A stretch of 64,000 nt of DNA, taken from contig NZ_FRCS01000005.1 in the NCBI RefSeq assembly GCF_900143005.1, positions 372,001 to 436,000 of the forward strand. Reading direction: 5' to 3'. A program made the translations under genes and the position numbers. This document shows positions 56,374-64,000 of this stretch, piece after piece (the stretch's first letter is position 1; each line of letters begins with the position of its first letter). Origin of the DNA: Cryptosporangium aurantiacum. Its GTDB lineage: Bacteria > Actinomycetota > Actinomycetes > Mycobacteriales > Cryptosporangiaceae. The notes below the pieces were generated by a model. It was not told where the DNA came from and ran no database searches. It was given only the letters and a program-made list of their open reading frames with translations.

Positions 56374-57528
56374 TTACTTGAGCAGCTGGCGAGCCATCAC
56401 GATGCGGTTGATCTGGTTGGTGCCCTCGTAGATCTGGGTGATCTTGGCGTCGCGCATCATCCGCTCGACCGGGAAGTCCTTGGTGTAACCGGCGCCGCCG
56501 AGCAGCTGGACCGCGTCGGTGGTCACGGACATCGCGGTGTCGGAGGCCAGCACCTTCGCCGAGGCCGAGTAGAACGTGAGGTCCGGCTCGTTGCGCTCGG
56601 CCTTCGCGGCGGCGACGTACACCATCTGCCGGGCGGCCTCGATCTTGAGCGCCATGTCGGCGAGCATGAACTGGAGGCTCTGGAAGTCGGCGATCGGCCG
56701 GCCGAACTGCTTGCGCTGCTTCACGTAGTCGCGCGCCACCTCGAATGCACCCTGGGCGATGCCGACCGCCTGGGCGCCGATCGCGAGCCGGGTGTGGTCG
56801 AGCGTCCGCATCGCGGTGGCGAAGCCGGTGCCCGGCTCGCCGACGATCCGGTGCAGCGGGATCGTGCAGTTCTCGAAGTAGATCTCGCAGGTCGGCGAGC
56901 CCTTGATGCCGAGCTTCCGCTCCGGGGCGCCGACCGAGAAGCCCGGATCGTCCTTGTGGACCACGAATGCGGAGATTCCCCGCGAACCGGCGCTCGGGTC
57001 CGTCTTCGCCATGACCGTGTAGTACGTCGACACGCCGGAGTTCGTGATCCACGCCTTGGTGCCGTTGAGCACCCAGTGATCACCGTCACGGACCGCCCGC
57101 GTGGACATCGACGCCGCGTCCGAACCGGCTTCCCGCTCGGACAGCGCGTACGAGAACATCGCCTCGCCGCGCGCCAGCGGGGGCAGCACTTCGCGCTTCA
57201 GCTCGTCCGATCCGGAGAGGATCACCGGCGTCGAACCGAGCTTGTTCACGGCCGGGATCAGCGAGCTGGACGCGCAGACCCTGGCGACCTCCTCGACGAC
57301 GATCGCGCCGGTGATCGCGTCCGCACCCTCGCCGTCGTACTCCTTCGGCACGTGCACGGCGTGAAAACCGGCGTTCGTCAGAGCTTCACGCGCCTCGGCC
57401 GGAAAGCGTGGTTTGTCGTCCACCTCTGCGGCATACGGTGCAATCGCTCCCTCGGCGATCTCTCGTACGGCATCGCGGACATAGCCGTGTTCCTCCGCAA
57501 GCCGGTAAATACCGAACGAAGCGTCCAC
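56374..57528 (-). CDS. Acyl-CoA dehydrogenase, FadE25 type
   Basis: The 384-residue flavoenzyme has the N-terminal helical domain, the FAD-binding ALSEREAGSDAAS, KAWITNSG, and the C-terminal GGAGYTKDFPVERMMRDAKI and IYEGTNQINRIVMARQLL, where the Glu of IYEGTN is the usual catalytic base. The location beside purE and purK matches mycobacterial fadE25. GTG 57528 is chosen (AAGGGA about 9 nt upstream); GTG 57546 would add six residues. A CTTAA-6-TTAAG palindrome lies just before the start. Confidence 0.92.
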   Translation of the reverse strand: MDASFGIYRLAEEHGYVRDAVREIAEGAIAPYAAEVDDKPRFPAEAREALTNAGFHAVHVPKEYDGEGADAITGAIVVEEVARVCASSSLIPAVNKLGSTPVILSGSDELKREVLPPLARGEAMFSYALSEREAGSDAASMSTRAVRDGDHWVLNGTKAWITNSGVSTYYTVMAKTDPSAGSRGISAFVVHKDDPGFSVGAPERKLGIKGSPTCEIYFENCTIPLHRIVGEPGTGFATAMRTLDHTRLAIGAQAVGIAQGAFEVARDYVKQRKQFGRPIADFQSLQFMLADMALKIEAARQMVYVAAAKAERNEPDLTFYSASAKVLASDTAMSVTTDAVQLLGGAGYTKDFPVERMMRDAKITQIYEGTNQINRIVMARQLLK

Positions 57529-57557
57529 GGCGTAACATCCCTTCACTAAAGCCGAGC

Positions 57558-57573
57558 CTTAACGCTCATTAAG
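57558..57573 (-). promoter_or_regulatory. Candidate operator of the acyl-CoA dehydrogenase
   Basis: CTTAA-CGCTCA-TTAAG is a symmetric AT-rich element 30 nt upstream of the gene. It would suit a TetR-type fatty-acid regulator, but no such gene is nearby. Confidence 0.45.
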
Positions 57574-57632
57574 TGTTTCCAACCTTACCGACTGAGGCGT
57601 GTGGTTCGACGTGCGGGCTCGCGGGCACCATC

Positions 57633-57638
57633 TATCCT
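57633..57638 (+). promoter_or_regulatory. Candidate -10 of the UDP-glucose dehydrogenase gene
   Basis: TATCCT lies 90 nt before GTG 57728 in the divergent spacer. No convincing -35 is visible. Confidence 0.3.
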
Positions 57639-57727
57639 CGAACGGTTGAGTCGACCCGGACGGCCCCTGCACCCCGCCCGGCCCAGTAGAGCTGACCCGG
57701 TGGGTCTTGCCACAGGAGGAAGCACGC

Positions 57728-59083
57728 GTGTCGGAATCGATCCCCCAACGCCCTCGCCTAACAGTGCTCGGCACGGGGTATCTCGGGGCCACCCATGCCG
57801 TCTCGATGGCCGAACTCGGCTATGAAGTACTCGGTGTCGACGTGGATGAGTCCAAGATCACCAAACTCGCGGACGGCCAGGTGCCGTTCCACGAGCCAGG
57901 GCTGGACGAGATGCTCCGTCGAAATCTCGCGACCGGTCGTCTGCGCTTCACGACCTCATACGCGGAGGCCGCCGACTTCGGCGACGTCCACTTCGTGTGT
58001 GTCGGCACGCCGCAAAAGGCCGGTTCGCTCGCGGCCGACATGCGGTACGTGGAATCGGCCGTAGTGTCGCTGGCGCCGCATTTGACTCGTAAGGCGCTGA
58101 TCGTCGGCAAGTCGACGGTTCCGGTCGGAACCGCCGAGTGGGTGGAAGAGCTGGTCGCGCAGCACGCGCCCGCCGGCACCGGCGTCGAGGTCGCGTGGAA
58201 CCCGGAGTTCCTCCGTGAGGGCTTCGCGGTGGAGGACACGCTCCGCCCCGACCGGCTCGTCTTCGGCGTCAAGAGCGAGTGGGCTCAGCAGATGCTCGAG
58301 GCCACCTACAAGGGCGTCTACGAGCTCGGCGCCGCGGAGGACCGCGAGGTCCCCACCGTCGTCACCGACTTCCCGACCGCCGAGCTGGTCAAGGTCGCGG
58401 CGAACTCGTACCTGGCCACGAAGATCTCGTTCATCAACGCGATGGCCGAGGTGTCCGAGGTCGCGGGCGCCGACGTGACGCAGCTCGCACGGGCGATCGG
58501 CTACGACGTCCGGATCGGCAACAAGTTCCTGCGCGCGGGCGTCGGGTTCGGCGGCGGGTGCCTGCCGAAGGACATCCGGGCCTTCCAGGCCCGCGCCGAG
58601 GAGCTCGGTGTCGGGCACGCGCTGCGGTTCCTCAACGAGGTCGACCAGATCAACGACCGGCGCCGGGAGAAGGCGGTCCAGCTGACCGCCGAGCTGCTCG
58701 GCGGTGACCTGGCGGGGGCTCGGGTCGGTGTCCTCGGTGCCACGTTCAAGCCCAATTCGGACGATGTGCGCGACTCGCCGGCGGTGGCTGTGACGCGGTT
58801 GCTCGCCGACGCGGGTGCACAGATCACCGTGTACGACCCGCAGGGCATCGACAACGCCCGGCGCGCGCTGCCGACGGTCGCGTACTCCACGTCGGCGGTG
58901 GACGCGGTCCGCGACGCCGACGTGGTGGTCGTGCTGACCGAGTGGGAAGAGTTCCGGCACGCCGACCCGGTGGCGCTGGGCTCTGTCGTCGCGCACAAGC
59001 GCGTGGTGGACGGTCGGAACTGCCTCGACCCGTCCGAGTGGCGCGCCGCCGGCTGGGAGTACCGCGGCATGGGCCGCGCCTAG
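57728..59083 (+). CDS. UDP-glucose 6-dehydrogenase
   Basis: The 451-residue enzyme oxidises UDP-glucose twice to UDP-glucuronate, a precursor of acidic glycans and pentoses. NAD site LTVLGTGYLGATHAVSMAEL, FVCVGTPQ, STVPVGTAEWVEEL, NPEFLREGFAVEDTLRPDR, NSYLATKISFINAMAE and the catalytic Cys278 in GFGGGCLPKDIRAF are intact. GTG 57728 has AGGAGG 8 nt upstream. It ends in a strong terminator. It is divergent from the acyl-CoA dehydrogenase. Confidence 0.95.
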   Translation: MSESIPQRPRLTVLGTGYLGATHAVSMAELGYEVLGVDVDESKITKLADGQVPFHEPGLDEMLRRNLATGRLRFTTSYAEAADFGDVHFVCVGTPQKAGSLAADMRYVESAVVSLAPHLTRKALIVGKSTVPVGTAEWVEELVAQHAPAGTGVEVAWNPEFLREGFAVEDTLRPDRLVFGVKSEWAQQMLEATYKGVYELGAAEDREVPTVVTDFPTAELVKVAANSYLATKISFINAMAEVSEVAGADVTQLARAIGYDVRIGNKFLRAGVGFGGGCLPKDIRAFQARAEELGVGHALRFLNEVDQINDRRREKAVQLTAELLGGDLAGARVGVLGATFKPNSDDVRDSPAVAVTRLLADAGAQITVYDPQGIDNARRALPTVAYSTSAVDAVRDADVVVVLTEWEEFRHADPVALGSVVAHKRVVDGRNCLDPSEWRAAGWEYRGMGRA

Positions 59084-59091
59084 TCCCCTCT

Positions 59092-59136
59092 ACGTGAACA
59101 CGGCCCCGGGCACTGCGCCCGGGGCCGTGTTCACGT
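59092..59136 (+). terminator. Terminator after UDP-glucose dehydrogenase
   Basis: Perfect 20-bp arms beginning ACGTGAACACGG and ending CCGTGTTCACGT flank a 5-nt loop, 8 nt after the stop. Confidence 0.92.
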
Positions 59137-59282
59137 CTGGGCCCGCGCGGGCCCACCCCGTGGGTTGACGCGAAAGCGGCCGGTAGCGCGCGCTTACACC
59201 CCGGTTTCGCGTCGATCCGGGCGCCGGCGGCATAGGGCGGTCGCTCGGCGCGTTACTGCGTAGGAATCGGAGGAGGCAGGCG

Positions 59283-59693
59283 ATGACGCATAGCTCGCCC
59301 GACGACATTCGCACACTGTTGGCGGCGAAGACGTGGGCGTTCGTGGGGCTCACCGACACGCCGTACCGGACCGTGTACCAGATGGCGGCGTTTCTGCAGC
59401 GCAACGGCGTCCGGATCGTGCCGGTGAACCCCCGCGCGGAATCGGTCCTGGGCGAGCGGGGGTACACCTCGCTCACGGAGGTGCCGGAACCGGTCGACGT
59501 GGTCGGCGTCTACCGCCGCTCGGAGTTCGTCGCACCGCACGTCGACGAGGCGATCACGATCGGCGCGAGCGGCGTCTGGATGCCGCTCGACGTCGTCGAC
59601 GAGGACGCTGCCGCCCGGGCCGGCGAGGCGGGCCTCACCGTCGTCATGGACCGCTGCCCCAAGATCGAGTGGCCCGCGCACGGTCCGCGCTGA
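59283..59693 (+). CDS. CoA-binding (YccU-like) protein
   Basis: The 136-residue Rossmann-fold protein has AKTWAFVGLTDTPYRTVYQM, VRIVPVNPRAESVLGERGY and VDVVGVYRRSEFVAPHVDEA, typical of the CoA_binding_2 family, followed by VVMDRCPKIEWP with the conserved Cys-Pro. The family binds CoA or nucleotide; its role in cells is not settled. ATG 59283 has GGAGGAGG about 6 nt upstream. It converges on purE across a shared hairpin. Confidence 0.9.
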   Translation: MTHSSPDDIRTLLAAKTWAFVGLTDTPYRTVYQMAAFLQRNGVRIVPVNPRAESVLGERGYTSLTEVPEPVDVVGVYRRSEFVAPHVDEAITIGASGVWMPLDVVDEDAAARAGEAGLTVVMDRCPKIEWPAHGPR

Positions 59694-59753
59694 AATCTGT
59701 CCTTCTCTCGACGTATCGCCTGCCCGGGATACGTCTACAGGTGGACAGATTTC
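59692..59753. terminator. Nested bidirectional terminator between CoA-binding gene and purE
   Basis: Outer arms GAAATCTGTCC and GGACAGATTTC (11 bp) enclose inner arms GACGTATC and GATACGTC (8 bp). The outer stem includes bases of both stop codons or the last codons, so both transcripts can fold it. Confidence 0.8.
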
Positions 59754-60226
59754 TGAAGGGCGGCGTCCTTGGTGGCAACCAGGGCGCGCAGGTCGTCCTG
59801 GAATCGCGCCATCCGCTCGCGGAGGTCCGGGTCGGCGGCGGCGAGGATGCGCACGGCCAGCAGACCCGCGTTCCTCGCGCCGCCGATGCTCACGGTCGCG
59901 ACCGGCACGCCCGCGGGCATCTGGACGATCGAGAGCAGCGAGTCCATGCCGTCGAGGTGCTTCAGCGGCACGGGAACGCCGATCACCGGGAGCGGCGTCA
60001 TTGAGGCCACCATGCCCGGCAGGTGCGCGGCGCCACCGGCGCCCGCGATGATCACCTTCAGCCCCCGGTCGGCGGCGGACTCCGCGTAGTCGAGCATCGC
60101 CCGGGGCGTCCGGTGCGCGGAGACCACCCGCACCTCGTGCTCGATCCCGAACTCGGCGAGCGCTTCGGCCGCTGCCTTCATCGTGGGCCAGTCGGAATCG
60201 CTGCCCATGATCAGACCGACGGTCAT
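59735..60226 (-). CDS. purE: N5-carboxyaminoimidazole ribonucleotide mutase
   Basis: The 163-residue class I PurE converts N5-CAIR to CAIR in purine synthesis. The signature [35 protein letters not shown] and [20 protein letters not shown] holds the nucleotide and the catalytic His (AHRTP). ATG 60226 overlaps the purK TGA, so the two are coupled. Confidence 0.96.
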   Translation of the reverse strand: MTVGLIMGSDSDWPTMKAAAEALAEFGIEHEVRVVSAHRTPRAMLDYAESAADRGLKVIIAGAGGAAHLPGMVASMTPLPVIGVPVPLKHLDGMDSLLSIVQMPAGVPVATVSIGGARNAGLLAVRILAAADPDLRERMARFQDDLRALVATKDAALQKSVHL

Positions 60227-61473
60227 GACGTCTCTTGCCCCTCGCGTAGCCAGTGGACCGCACGCCGGGCTCGGCGGCGGACGTCGTCCAGGTCGTCACC
60301 GAGCGCGGTGACGTGGCCGACCTTGCGCCCGGGGCGCAGCTCCTTGCCGTACAGGTGCACCTTGACGCCCGGCTCGGCGGCCATCATGTGGTGCAGCCGC
60401 TCGTCGAGCGTCATCTCGGCCGGAGGGCGGTGGTGCGTGTCCGAGCGGGGGTACGTCCCTGGGCGCGGCGGCGTGACGTCCCCGCCGAGGAGGTTCGCCA
60501 TGACGACGTACGGCGCGGTCAGGTTCGTCGCTCCGAGCGGGTAGTCGAGGACCGCCCGTAGGTGCTGCTCGAACTGCGACGTCCGGGAGCCCTCGATCGT
60601 CCAGTGCGCGGAGTTGTGCGGACGCATCGCCAGCTCGTTGACCAGGATTCCGTTCGGCGTCTCGAACAGCTCCACCGCCAGCACACCGACGACGCCGAGC
60701 TCGGCCGCGATCCGGATCGCCAGTTCCTGGGCCTCGATCGCCCGCTCTTCGGACAGCCCGGGCGCCGGCGCGATCACCTCGACGTTGATGCCGTCCCGCT
60801 GCACGGTCTCCACGACCGGCCACGCGGCGACCTGACCGAACGGCGAACGCGCCACGACGGCGGCCAGCTCGCGGACGAGCGGCACCCGCTCCTCGACGAT
60901 CAGCGACGTCCCGGCGTCCAGCAGCTCACGTACCTGCGACGGGTCGCTGATCATCCAGACGCCGCGGCCGTCGTAGCCACCGCGGGTCGCCTTGGCCACC
61001 ACCGTGCGGCCGGCTCCTGCGGCAGCGGCTCCTCCGCCGGTCGCCGAGGCTTGCCCGGCGGCCGCGAACCGCACGACGTCCTCCACGGACCCGACCGGGG
61101 CCCAGCGCGGCGCCGGCGCACCGAGTGCGGTGAGCCGCTCGCGCATGACCTGCTTGTCCTGGGCGTGGATCAGCGCGTCCGGCCCCGGGTAGACGGTGAC
61201 GCCCTCGGCGACCAGCGCGCGCAGGTGCTCCGGCGGCACGTGCTCGTGGTCGAACGTGACCACCTCGGCGCTTGCCGCGAGCTTGCGGAGCGCGGCCAGG
61301 TCGGTGTGGTCGCCGATCAGGACGTCGGCGGCGACCAGCGCGGCGCCGTCGTCCGGATCCGCGGCGAGGACGCGGAGCGACTGCCCGAGCGCGATCGCGG
61401 CCTGATGGGTCATCCGGGCGAGTTGGCCGGCGCCCACCATGCCGACTACCGGGAGTCCGGTACGGGGGTGCAT
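60223..61473 (-). CDS. purK: N5-carboxyaminoimidazole ribonucleotide synthase
   Basis: The 416-residue ATP-grasp enzyme forms N5-CAIR from AIR, bicarbonate and [73 protein letters not shown] and [18 protein letters not shown] are intact. ATG 61473 has no ribosome site; TAGGCT 8 nt upstream on the minus strand suggests an almost leaderless transcript. An Ala/Gly insert at residues about 140-152 is unusual but harmless-looking. Confidence 0.96.
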   Translation of the reverse strand: MHPRTGLPVVGMVGAGQLARMTHQAAIALGQSLRVLAADPDDGAALVAADVLIGDHTDLAALRKLAASAEVVTFDHEHVPPEHLRALVAEGVTVYPGPDALIHAQDKQVMRERLTALGAPAPRWAPVGSVEDVVRFAAAGQASATGGGAAAAGAGRTVVAKATRGGYDGRGVWMISDPSQVRELLDAGTSLIVEERVPLVRELAAVVARSPFGQVAAWPVVETVQRDGINVEVIAPAPGLSEERAIEAQELAIRIAAELGVVGVLAVELFETPNGILVNELAMRPHNSAHWTIEGSRTSQFEQHLRAVLDYPLGATNLTAPYVVMANLLGGDVTPPRPGTYPRSDTHHRPPAEMTLDERLHHMMAAEPGVKVHLYGKELRPGRKVGHVTALGDDLDDVRRRARRAVHWLREGQETS

Positions 61474-61623
61474 GGCCCGAAAGCCTAGCTGGCCAGCATC
61501 GATCCCCCGGTCCCCGGATCCCGCCGCTGCGGCCTCGGCCACACGGTCGAACCCGGGACAGCTCCGGCCCGTGGCCAGATGATGCAGCAACTCACCCCGC
61601 GAGCGCCGCAGGACAGCGCCCCG

Positions 61624-61629
61624 TATTCT
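61624..61629 (+). promoter_or_regulatory. -10 element of leaderless promoter for first GtrA gene
   Basis: TATTCT ends 6 nt before GTG 61636; no ribosome site is present. Confidence 0.55.
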
Positions 61630-61635
61630 CGTTCG

Positions 61636-62103
61636 GTGAACTTCGTGCGGCGTCTTCGTGACCGGTGGCACGCCCTGATCAAAGAGCTGACGAAGTTCGG
61701 CATCATCGGCATCGTCAACACCGCGCTCGACTTCGCGGTCTGGAACGCGCTGCTGTTCATCGGCCCGATCAAGGCCCAGGTCATCTCGACGACGGTCTCG
61801 GCCACCTCGTCCTACTTCATGAACCGGCACTGGACGTTCCGGCATCGAGCCCGCTCCGGCCTGCGCCGGGAGTACCTTCTGTTCTTCGGCTTCAACGCGA
61901 TCGGGCTGTTGATCACCGCTGCCATCCTGGGGATCGCAACCTACGCGTTCCACGTCGAGCACGTCGCGGCGCTCAACGTGGTGAAGTTGTTCGCGATCGG
62001 GATCGCAACCGCGTTCCGGTTCTGGGCCTACCGGCGGTGGGTGTTCCTCCACCCCGAGGACCAGCTGTACGAGCCGGAGGACGAACCGGCGCCGCAGCGG
62101 TAG
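61636..62103 (+). CDS. GtrA-like flippase, first copy
   Basis: The 155-residue protein has four membrane helices: FGIIGIVNTALDFAVWNALL, AQVISTTVSATSSYFMNRHW (with the TFRH signature after it), LLFFGFNAIGLLITAAILG and NVVKLFAIGIATAFRFWAYR. GtrA proteins move or modify polyprenyl-phosphate sugars across the membrane. The leaderless GTG is preferred over the ATG at 61579. It is paralogous to the next gene. Confidence 0.9.
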   Translation: MNFVRRLRDRWHALIKELTKFGIIGIVNTALDFAVWNALLFIGPIKAQVISTTVSATSSYFMNRHWTFRHRARSGLRREYLLFFGFNAIGLLITAAILGIATYAFHVEHVAALNVVKLFAIGIATAFRFWAYRRWVFLHPEDQLYEPEDEPAPQR

Positions 62104-62164
62104 GGACGAGAGGGACTGTTGAGCACATCTGACCAATGCCGCATGGTGGCGTGCATCGAGTCTC

Positions 62165-62170
62165 TATCGT
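62165..62170 (+). promoter_or_regulatory. -10 element of leaderless promoter for second GtrA gene
   Basis: TATCGT ends 7 nt before GTG 62178; no ribosome site is present. Confidence 0.45.
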
Positions 62171-62177
62171 GTCCAAC

Positions 62178-62672
62178 GTGACTTTGTTGGCGAAGCTTCG
62201 CGCAGGTCGGGAAGGGCTCCTCCGCCAGCTGGCGTCGTTCGGCGTCATCGGAGCGTTGAACTTCGTCGTCGACACCGTGATCTTCAACGCGCTGTTCGTG
62301 ATCGGCCCGGTGAAGGCACAGATCGTGGCCACGGTCGTGGCGACCACGCTGTCGTACTTCCTGAACAGGCACTGGACGTTCCGCAAGCACGAACGATCCG
62401 GGCTGCGCCGCGAGTACACGCTGTTCTTCCTGCTCAACGGCGTCGGCTTGGCGATCACCGCGGCGATCGTCGGCGTCGCGAAGTACGGGTTCGATCTGCA
62501 CGACCAGCTCGCGCTGAACGTGGTGCGGCTGTTCGCGATCGGGGTGGCGACGCTGTTCCGGTTCTGGTCGTACAAGCGCTGGGTGTTCGGCAAGGAGCTC
62601 GAGCCGGTTCCGGCGGTTCCGGTGATCCCCGAGCAGCGTTCGGGGCGCGAACCGGTCCGCGCCGACTACTGA
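62178..62672 (+). CDS. GtrA-like flippase, second copy
   Basis: The 164-residue protein aligns with the first copy throughout: FGVIGALNFVVDTVIFNALF, VATTLSYFLNRHWTFRKHER, GLRREYTLFFLLNGVGLAI and RLFAIGVATLFRFWSYKRWV. The tandem pair may form a hetero-oligomeric carrier. In-frame GTG 62169 and ATG 62136 are alternative starts. Its end overlaps the convergent PH-domain gene by 7 nt. Confidence 0.9.
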   Translation: MTLLAKLRAGREGLLRQLASFGVIGALNFVVDTVIFNALFVIGPVKAQIVATVVATTLSYFLNRHWTFRKHERSGLRREYTLFFLLNGVGLAITAAIVGVAKYGFDLHDQLALNVVRLFAIGVATLFRFWSYKRWVFGKELEPVPAVPVIPEQRSGREPVRADY

Positions 62673-63187
62673 GGTTCGCCGAGCTCCTCGAGCAGGTCCT
62701 CGTCGAGCTCCTCGAATTCGTCGTCGAGGAGCTCGTAGATCGCCGCCTGCACCCGCTCGACCCGGGGCACGTTCTGCACGACGACGACGCCGCGCTCGCC
62801 CGCTAGCTCGACGTAGAGCGTGCCGCAGCCCAGTGCCCGCTCCAGCAGCGTGTGCTCGAACGACACCTCGTCGATCCGGCCGAGCGGGATGTCCCGTCCG
62901 TACCGCGACAGGACGCCGGACCGCAGCAGCAGCCGGCGGTCGGTCACGGTCAGCGTCGTCGTCGCCCAGTGCAGAACCGGGCGGAACGCCGACGCGGTGA
63001 CCAGCACCAGCGCGGCCGCGGCGATCCCCCACCGCGTCGACGCCTGTGACACCACCGCGATCAGCAGCCCGGCGATCGCCACCGTAACCACAGTCACCAC
63101 CGCAGGGCGGAACAGCACCCGCACATGCGGATGACGGTGGACGACGACGTCTTCGCCGTCCATGAGCAGGCGGTACGGTACGGCCAC
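62666..63187 (-). CDS. PH-domain (bPH2/DUF304) membrane protein
   Basis: The 173-residue protein starts at GTG 63187 with GGGAG 7 nt upstream. Two membrane helices (AVVTVVTVAIAGLLIAVVS and WGIAAAALVLVTASAF) are followed by the bacterial PH domain (LTVTDRRLLLRSGVLSRYGR, IPLGRIDEVSFEHTLLERAL, GCGTLYVELAGERGVVVVQN). An acidic tail (DDEFEELDEDLLEELGE) ends it. The position after purE/purK/GtrA matches the mycobacterial PH-domain gene. Confidence 0.92.
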   Translation of the reverse strand: MAVPYRLLMDGEDVVVHRHPHVRVLFRPAVVTVVTVAIAGLLIAVVSQASTRWGIAAAALVLVTASAFRPVLHWATTTLTVTDRRLLLRSGVLSRYGRDIPLGRIDEVSFEHTLLERALGCGTLYVELAGERGVVVVQNVPRVERVQAAIYELLDDEFEELDEDLLEELGEPQ

Positions 63188-63285
63188 CGGCTTCTCCCGG
63201 ACTTCTCGGGCAAAACGATGTGCGTCGGTGCTCGACGTCGCGCCCGGCAGGTTAAAGCATGGATGCGACCAGCGGGGGGAAGCAC

Positions 63286-63759
63286 ATGCGGCGACACGAC
63301 ATCCGACACACGGCGGCGGCCACGACCCTGGCCGCGCTCTGCGTCCTCGGTACCGCCTCGGCCTGCGGTGGTGACGACGAGGGCAGCGCTTCCCCGACGT
63401 CCGCCACACGTGGTGAAACCACGGTCACCACGACGGCGGCGAGCCCGATCTCCACGGCGGCTCTGGGAGCCGCACCGATCACGCTGGTCGCGCCCGCCGA
63501 GGGCGCGACCGTCGCACGCAGCTTCGTGGTGCGGGGATCCGGGGTGGCGTTCGAGGGCACCGTGTTGTGGAAGCTCACCGACTCCGGTGGTGGAGAGGCG
63601 ATCAGCGGTTACGCGTCCGCGGGCTCGACCGAAAAGCAGCCGTTCCAGTTCACGGTCGAGGCCCCGAGCGGTGGTGAGTTCACGCTGACCGTGTACCGGG
63701 AGTCCGCCGCTGACGGTGCCCAGACCGATGCCGTCAGCCGCAAGATCAGGGTCGAGTAG
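63286..63759 (+). CDS. Lipoprotein with Gmad2-like immunoglobulin-type domain
   Basis: The 157-residue protein begins with a signal peptide (RHTAAATTLAALCVLGTASA) and lipobox Cys28 (ASACGG), then a Ser/Thr-rich linker. The beta-sandwich ITLVAPAEGATVARSFVVRG, FEGTVLWKLTDSGGGE and FTLTVYRESAADG is typical of Gmad2, the spore-germination-associated Ig-like domain found on many cell-surface proteins. ATG 63286 has GGGGGAAG about 4 nt upstream. Confidence 0.85.
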   Translation: MRRHDIRHTAAATTLAALCVLGTASACGGDDEGSASPTSATRGETTVTTTAASPISTAALGAAPITLVAPAEGATVARSFVVRGSGVAFEGTVLWKLTDSGGGEAISGYASAGSTEKQPFQFTVEAPSGGEFTLTVYRESAADGAQTDAVSRKIRVE

Positions 63760-63762
63760 AAC

Positions 63763-64000
63763 TCAGTCCTCGCCGGGCCCGTCGACGATCAGGATCAGGC
63801 GGCGGGCGACGTCGGTCGGGTCGAGGCGCCCGTCAGCCACCGCTGCGCAGAGCGAGTCGTGGTCCGGCAGGTCGAGGACCCTGGCGAGCATCGAGAGCGG
63901 GCGGTCGTGGGCCAGCACCCGTCCCTCTGCCGCCAGTGCCGCCGCGATGTCCCGGCGTCCGTCCTCGACCGAGGCGTCCGAGACGTCCTCGGCGAACCAG
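63763..64000 (-). CDS. Partial gene, C-terminal end only
   Basis: An open frame enters from the right edge and stops with TGA at 63763-63765. The 79 visible residues read WFAEDVSDASVEDGRRDIAA, then AAEGRVLAHDRPLSMLARVL, LPDHDSLCAAVADGRLDPTD and ARRLILIVDGPGED. It has good actinobacterial codon bias but no motif I recognise. It converges on the lipoprotein gene, with 3 nt between stops. Confidence 0.6.
   Translation of the reverse strand, partial: WFAEDVSDASVEDGRRDIAAALAAEGRVLAHDRPLSMLARVLDLPDHDSLCAAVADGRLDPTDVARRLILIVDGPGED

Overview
This window is chromosomal DNA from a high-GC actinomycete. The strongest evidence is synteny. From about 18.4 kb to the right edge it carries a block that is conserved in Actinobacteria and corresponds to the sahH-manA-manB-whiB2-fbiA-fbiB-manC-fadE25-purE-purK-PH-domain region of Mycobacterium tuberculosis (Rv3248c to Rv3278c). 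Other actinobacterial signs are a WhiB protein, DUF3499, TIGR03089, F420 biosynthesis, frequent GTG starts, ATGA/GTGA gene overlaps, and several candidate leaderless promoters (TANNNT followed 6-7 nt later directly by the start codon). The genus cannot be named from the sequence alone.

Layout. Positions 1-4.3 kb are an accessory region. It holds a coupled set of small helix-turn-helix genes, a divergent XRE-TPR regulator with a palindrome-rich control region, an excisionase-like HTH gene, and one AT-rich membrane-anchored gene that looks foreign. From 4.3 to 9.7 kb there is a glucosylglycerate-type GH63 hydrolase, a small membrane protein, an APH-fold kinase, a pentapeptide-repeat protein and an RDD membrane protein. 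From 9.7 to 13.2 kb lies an iron-uptake operon, efeU-efeO-efeB, with an iron box upstream. From 13.3 to 18.2 kb there are two tandem DUF2142 membrane proteins and a short adenosylhomocysteinase paralogue coupled to the second one.

From 18.4 to 31.1 kb the conserved block begins: canonical sahH behind a MerR gene, then a large membrane-anchored sigma-like protein, then the mannose module (manA, a CDF transporter, an SIS isomerase, a Trm112-like protein, manB), DUF3499, a zincin-like protein, a membrane protein and whiB. From 31.4 to 37.6 kb there are bioA, an orphan GAF-PAS-GAF histidine kinase and fbiC. From 37.6 to 44.5 kb there are a Pro-rich membrane protein, fbiA-fbiB, an AlkA-like glycosylase, manC and a GT4 glycosyltransferase. 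From 44.7 to 51.8 kb there are a secreted amidase-SpoIID fusion, a TIGR03089 protein, a GT2 glycosyltransferase, a DUF1028 protein and another membrane protein. From 51.8 to 56.3 kb a CHAT peptidase and an alpha/beta hydrolase form a coupled pair. From 56.4 to 64 kb there are a FadE25-like dehydrogenase, UDP-glucose dehydrogenase, a CoA-binding protein, purE-purK, two GtrA proteins, a PH-domain protein, a lipoprotein and a partial gene.

How the genes work together. manA, manB and manC make GDP-mannose from fructose-6-phosphate. The GT4, GT2, GtrA, DUF2142 and UDP-glucose dehydrogenase genes fit surface glycan assembly. fbiC, fbiA and fbiB cover FO synthesis and conversion to F420. purE and purK act in purine synthesis. 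The best candidates for undescribed biology are the CHAT/hydrolase pair, the sigma-like protein carrying a 31-residue repeat and a membrane anchor, and the SAHH paralogue with an Asn at the canonical catalytic His position beside the DUF2142 proteins. I saw no CRISPR array, tRNA, rRNA, transposase or integrase.
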